From Phenylobacterium sp. (GTDB taxonomy: Bacteria > Pseudomonadota > Alphaproteobacteria > Caulobacterales > Caulobacteraceae): a stretch of 64,000 bases of DNA. How positions within the stretch are numbered: position 1 is the first letter of the stretch; every line of letters starts with the position of its first letter. This document shows, piece by piece, positions 61,572 to 64,000 of this stretch. The notes beneath the pieces were generated by a model. The model saw only the letters and a program-made list of their open reading frames with translations. It was not told the DNA's origin and did no database searches. A program made the position numbers and the translations under genes. The stretch is from the NCBI GenBank assembly GCA_018001015.1, contig JAGNIV010000008.1:81232-145231 (forward strand). Reading direction: 5' to 3'.

Positions 61572-62465
61572 ATGACCCGTCCCAAACCCATAGATTGGCT
61601 GGTGTTGACCGCCCTGGTCGTCACCTGGGGGTCGGCCTTCGCGGCGCTGAAAATCGCCGTCGCCCACATCCCGCCGTTCTGGAACACCGCCCTGCGGCTA
61701 TGGATCGCGGTGGCGACGCTCGGCGTGGTGCTGGCGATCCAGCGCCAAGCGCTTCCCGGCTGGCGTGACCGCGCCTGGCGGTTCTACGCCTTCAACGGTC
61801 TGGTGGGGATGGCTGCGCCCTTCGCGCTCTTCGCCCTGGCCGCCGAGCGCCTGCCCTCGGCGATCAACGCCATCTGTAACGGCGCCTCGCCGATCTTCAC
61901 CGCCCTGCTGGCTCACCTCCTTGTTTCCGGCGAGCAGCTGAACGGGCGCAAGGCGGGCGGGGTGGGGCTGGGCTTCATAGGCCTGATGGTTCTGGTGGGA
62001 CCGCGCCTGACGAGCGGCATGACCCTGGAGGCCCTGGCCCTGATCGGGGCGCTGACAGGCGCCGCGCTCTACGCCGTCTCCAATATCGTCACCAAGCGCG
62101 CGCCGCCCGTGCCCTCCACCGTGGGGGCCCTGATGATGTGCGCCTGGGGTGCGGTGTTCGCCACGGCGGCCGCGCTGTTCAGCGGGCCCCTGCCGGCTTG
62201 GCCACCGATGACATCGGCTTTGGCGGTGCTGGCCCAGGGCGTATTCCCCACGGCCCTGGCCACCATCGGCTACGTCTATCTGATCCAGCGCCGAGGCCCG
62301 CTGTTCCTGTCCATGGCCATCTACATGGCGCCGCTGTGGGCGACGGCCGTGGGGGTGATCTTCCTCGCCGAGCGGCCCAGTTGGACGGCCTTCGTCGCCC
62401 TGGCGCTGATCCTTGGGGGTGTGGCGCTGGCGACCCTGGAGCCACGTGAGAAGCGCGCAGCCTAG
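61572..62465 (+). CDS. EamA-family (DMT) transporter
   Basis: A 297-residue membrane protein with ten hydrophobic segments in two EamA halves: [21 protein letters not shown] at the start and [21 protein letters not shown] in the second. These transporters export metabolites such as amino acids. It is divergent from serC with about 200 bases between starts, which makes an amino-acid link tempting but unproven. Confidence 0.88.
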   Translation: MTRPKPIDWLVLTALVVTWGSAFAALKIAVAHIPPFWNTALRLWIAVATLGVVLAIQRQALPGWRDRAWRFYAFNGLVGMAAPFALFALAAERLPSAINAICNGASPIFTALLAHLLVSGEQLNGRKAGGVGLGFIGLMVLVGPRLTSGMTLEALALIGALTGAALYAVSNIVTKRAPPVPSTVGALMMCAWGAVFATAAALFSGPLPAWPPMTSALAVLAQGVFPTALATIGYVYLIQRRGPLFLSMAIYMAPLWATAVGVIFLAERPSWTAFVALALILGGVALATLEPREKRAA

Positions 62466-62479
62466 GTCATAGGGGTGAT

Positions 62480-62929
62480 TTAGATGGCCGGTGTGATCGG
62501 CTTTCCGGCCGAGGCGGCGCTGGCATGGCGGCGATAAGCCAGCGTGCCCAGCACGATCCCCAGCAGGGTGCCCCAGGTGACCAGGTTGTTGACGATCGCG
62601 TAGGTCACGCCGGGGGTCAGCTTGGTGACGAAGAAGTAGGCGTGGAGACTGAACTGCACGCCCTGCAGCAGCATGACGGCGCCGATCCACAGGCTGGCAT
62701 AGCGCACGGCCAGGGCCAGGAAGACCAGGGCCAGCAGCCCGTCGAGCACGAGATGCGGCACGGGCCGGCCGGTCTCGGCCACGAGCTCGTTGACGATGAC
62801 GAAGGCGATGGAGATCAGCAGGGTCGCGCCCGCGCCGATCCGCTCAGCAGGGCCGCCCTTGAGGAGGCCGAACAGGCCGGCCGCGATGATGGCGACCCAT
62901 AGAATTTGTGCGGCGTGTGTTGTCGGCAT
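62480..62929 (-). CDS. Small integral membrane protein, unknown function
   Basis: A 149-residue protein with four or five hydrophobic segments (ILWVAIIAAGLFGLL, GAGATLLISIAFVIV, LVLDGLLALVFLALAV, IGAVMLLQGVQF, LVTWGTLLGIVLGTLAY) and short loops. No family is recognised. The ATG is preceded by CAGGAA, which emerges directly from a strong hairpin. Convergent with the EamA gene. Confidence 0.7.
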   Translation of the reverse strand: MPTTHAAQILWVAIIAAGLFGLLKGGPAERIGAGATLLISIAFVIVNELVAETGRPVPHLVLDGLLALVFLALAVRYASLWIGAVMLLQGVQFSLHAYFFVTKLTPGVTYAIVNNLVTWGTLLGIVLGTLAYRRHASAASAGKPITPAI

Positions 62930-62932
62930 TTC

Positions 62933-62962
62933 CTGCGCCCCTAACAGCCATTAGGGGCGCAG
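62933..62962 (-). terminator. Perfect 12-bp hairpin next to a start codon
   Basis: CTGCGCCCCTAA (62933-62944) and TTAGGGGCGCAG (62951-62962) pair without mismatch around a 6-base loop. It lies between the stop of the gene at 62994 and the ATG at 62929. It may terminate the upstream gene or hold the next ribosome-binding site; there is no T-run. Confidence 0.5.
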
Positions 62963-62993
62963 GACTAGTTAAACTATTGCAACCAAACCGGCC

Positions 62994-63332
62994 TCAGCCG
63001 ACCTCGCGCATCGTCGTCTTGTCAGCCTTGCGCATGAAGTTCGGCTTGTTTTCCGCGCCGCCGAGGCTGGTGCGGATGCCGAGGCGCAGCTTGGCCTCGG
63101 TCAGTTCGTTGTGCACCCCGACCATGGCGGTGCGGGCTTCGCCCAGGGCCTTGATGGCTTCCACCATCTTCACCTGAACGTCGTCGGCGAACACCAGCGA
63201 GGTGCCCACGTCGGTGCGGGCCTTCAGCATGTCGGCCATCAGTTCGGTAGCTTCGATCATCGCTGCGTCAACCGCAGCTTCCGTCGTGAACAACTTGGTC
63301 GCGACGCGTTGCGCAACAAAGGCCTTTTCCAT
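62994..63332 (-). CDS. Small helical protein of unknown function
   Basis: A 112-residue protein with no signal peptide, predicted almost wholly helical (MEKAFVAQRVATKLFTTEAA, VEAIKALGEARTAMVGVHNEL) and ending in a basic tail (NFMRKADKTTMREVG). No family is recognised. The ATG at 63332 is chosen because GAGAGGGGCTCCCC precedes it; an earlier in-frame start six codons upstream is possible. Divergent from the sensor gene at the right edge. Confidence 0.65.
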   Translation of the reverse strand: MEKAFVAQRVATKLFTTEAAVDAAMIEATELMADMLKARTDVGTSLVFADDVQVKMVEAIKALGEARTAMVGVHNELTEAKLRLGIRTSLGGAENKPNFMRKADKTTMREVG

Positions 63333-63553
63333 GGGGGAGCCCCTCTCCAAGAGAATTAACTCAACGGTAGTAGAGGTAAACCAGAGGTTAAGCTCCGTCC
63401 ATGGGATTCAGACTCTGTTAACTGCGACAACTACGCGCACAAGTTGAGACTGTGTCGGCTAGGACACGGATTCTCCCAACAAGCGAGTCCTTGGAAGCGA
63501 AGCGTTAGGAGAATTGCCCTATTCCCGAATGCCGGACGGGACTGCAGAAGCTC

Positions 63554-64000
63554 ATGACCCAAAATCTTCGCGCGACGGGCCCGGCTCATAACGCGACCTT
63601 CCATGCCCGCGTGGCGGGTATCGCGCTGATCACCACGATGGTCGTGCTGATCGCCGCCTGTCTGACCTTCATGCTCCAGCAATGGGCTGTCGCCCGCGAG
63701 CAGAGTCACATCAATCACGTGGCCCTCTCTGAGATCGCCGCGAGCGCCGCGGGTCCCGCCCTGTCGCAGCGGGACGTACCGGCCGCCCGCGCGGCCATCA
63801 CCGCCCTCTCTCAAGCGCAGTCGGTGACCAGCGCCCGCCTGCTGGACTCGTCTGGTCAGGTCGTCGCCAGCTATCAGCGCGCCAAGGGCGCCGCCAGTGG
63901 GACCGATGTCATTCGCGCGCCGGTGAAGATACAAGGCCTGCGTGTGGGTGAGCTGGTGGTGGATGTGACGCCACCGGCCCTCGACGCCCTGCTGCCCCAG
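63554..64000 (+). CDS. Membrane sensor protein, N-terminal part (runs off the right edge)
   Basis: From ATG 63554 the frame stays open to the window end (149 codons). A cytoplasmic start is followed by one membrane helix (about residues 22-42, IALITTMVVLIAACLTFML), then a periplasmic alpha/beta sensor region (HINHVALSEIAASAAGPAL, SARLLDSSGQVVASY, GLRVGELVVDVTPPAL). This resembles CHASE8-type domains, which usually precede HAMP and histidine kinase, GGDEF or EAL domains. The output domain is outside the window. Confidence 0.65.
   Translation, partial: MTQNLRATGPAHNATFHARVAGIALITTMVVLIAACLTFMLQQWAVAREQSHINHVALSEIAASAAGPALSQRDVPAARAAITALSQAQSVTSARLLDSSGQVVASYQRAKGAASGTDVIRAPVKIQGLRVGELVVDVTPPALDALLPQ

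Noticed and set aside
63351-63553. Possible CtrA sites (TTAA half-sites) in the gap before the sensor gene
   Set aside because: TTAA half-sites occur, but none has a second half at the required 7-base spacing.

Overview
The window looks like a chromosomal stretch from a high-GC alphaproteobacterium, most likely Caulobacterales (Phenylobacterium/Caulobacter-like). The support is: an Entner-Doudoroff operon pgl-edd-glk-eda with zwf nearby; an imuA-imuB-dnaE2 mutasome behind a GTTC-N7-GTTC SOS box; a serC-serA operon with a structured leader; alphaproteobacterial-type palindromic intergenic repeats; and dense head-to-tail genes coupled by ATGA, TTGA or GTGA overlaps. There are no rRNA genes, CRISPR arrays, transposases or integrases. 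One tRNA gene (Ser, anticodon CGA) is present. Layout, 0-10 kb: a lipoprotein fragment at the left edge; a flavin monooxygenase/hydrolase pair; an operon of an outer-membrane barrel protein and two exported hydrolases; a LuxR regulator fused to a degenerate alpha/beta-hydrolase; a YbaK-type deacylase; two exported unknowns; three palindromic intergenic repeats. 10-20 kb: an RNase H-like protein; a divergent LysR/azoreductase pair with a likely operator; an orphan ParA; a selenium cluster (selD and a NifS-like desulfurase opposite selU, for 2-selenouridine in tRNA); a chromate transporter; a TetR/VOC operon behind two stacked palindromes. 19.4-24.9 kb is the accessory region and the best candidate for something undescribed. 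It holds two diverged tandem paralogs of unknown function, tRNA-Ser, and a three-gene cassette of exported proteins that share a two-cysteine micro-domain in five copies. Two of the three also carry a PDZ and a PPC-like domain. The cassette is flanked by direct repeats, one of which is a 30-bp copy of the 3' end of the neighbouring rraA-like gene, as if the block had been inserted at or duplicated from that site. 24.9-34.9 kb is acyl-CoA metabolism: rraA-like, two acyl-CoA synthetases, a thiolase-fold protein without the nucleophilic cysteine plus its DUF35 partner, a CaiB-type CoA transferase, an acyl-CoA dehydrogenase and a crotonase lacking the usual glutamates. 34.9-49.8 kb is central carbon and storage or osmoprotectant sugar metabolism: eda-glk-edd-pgl, a glycosyltransferase, a debranching-type enzyme, pyk, a GH15 hydrolase, zwf and otsBA. 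These genes together handle glucose uptake products, glucan turnover and trehalose. 49.8-64 kb: a sulfatase/esterase pair, the SOS mutasome, serine biosynthesis, an EamA exporter, small unknowns, and the start of a membrane sensor that runs off the right edge.
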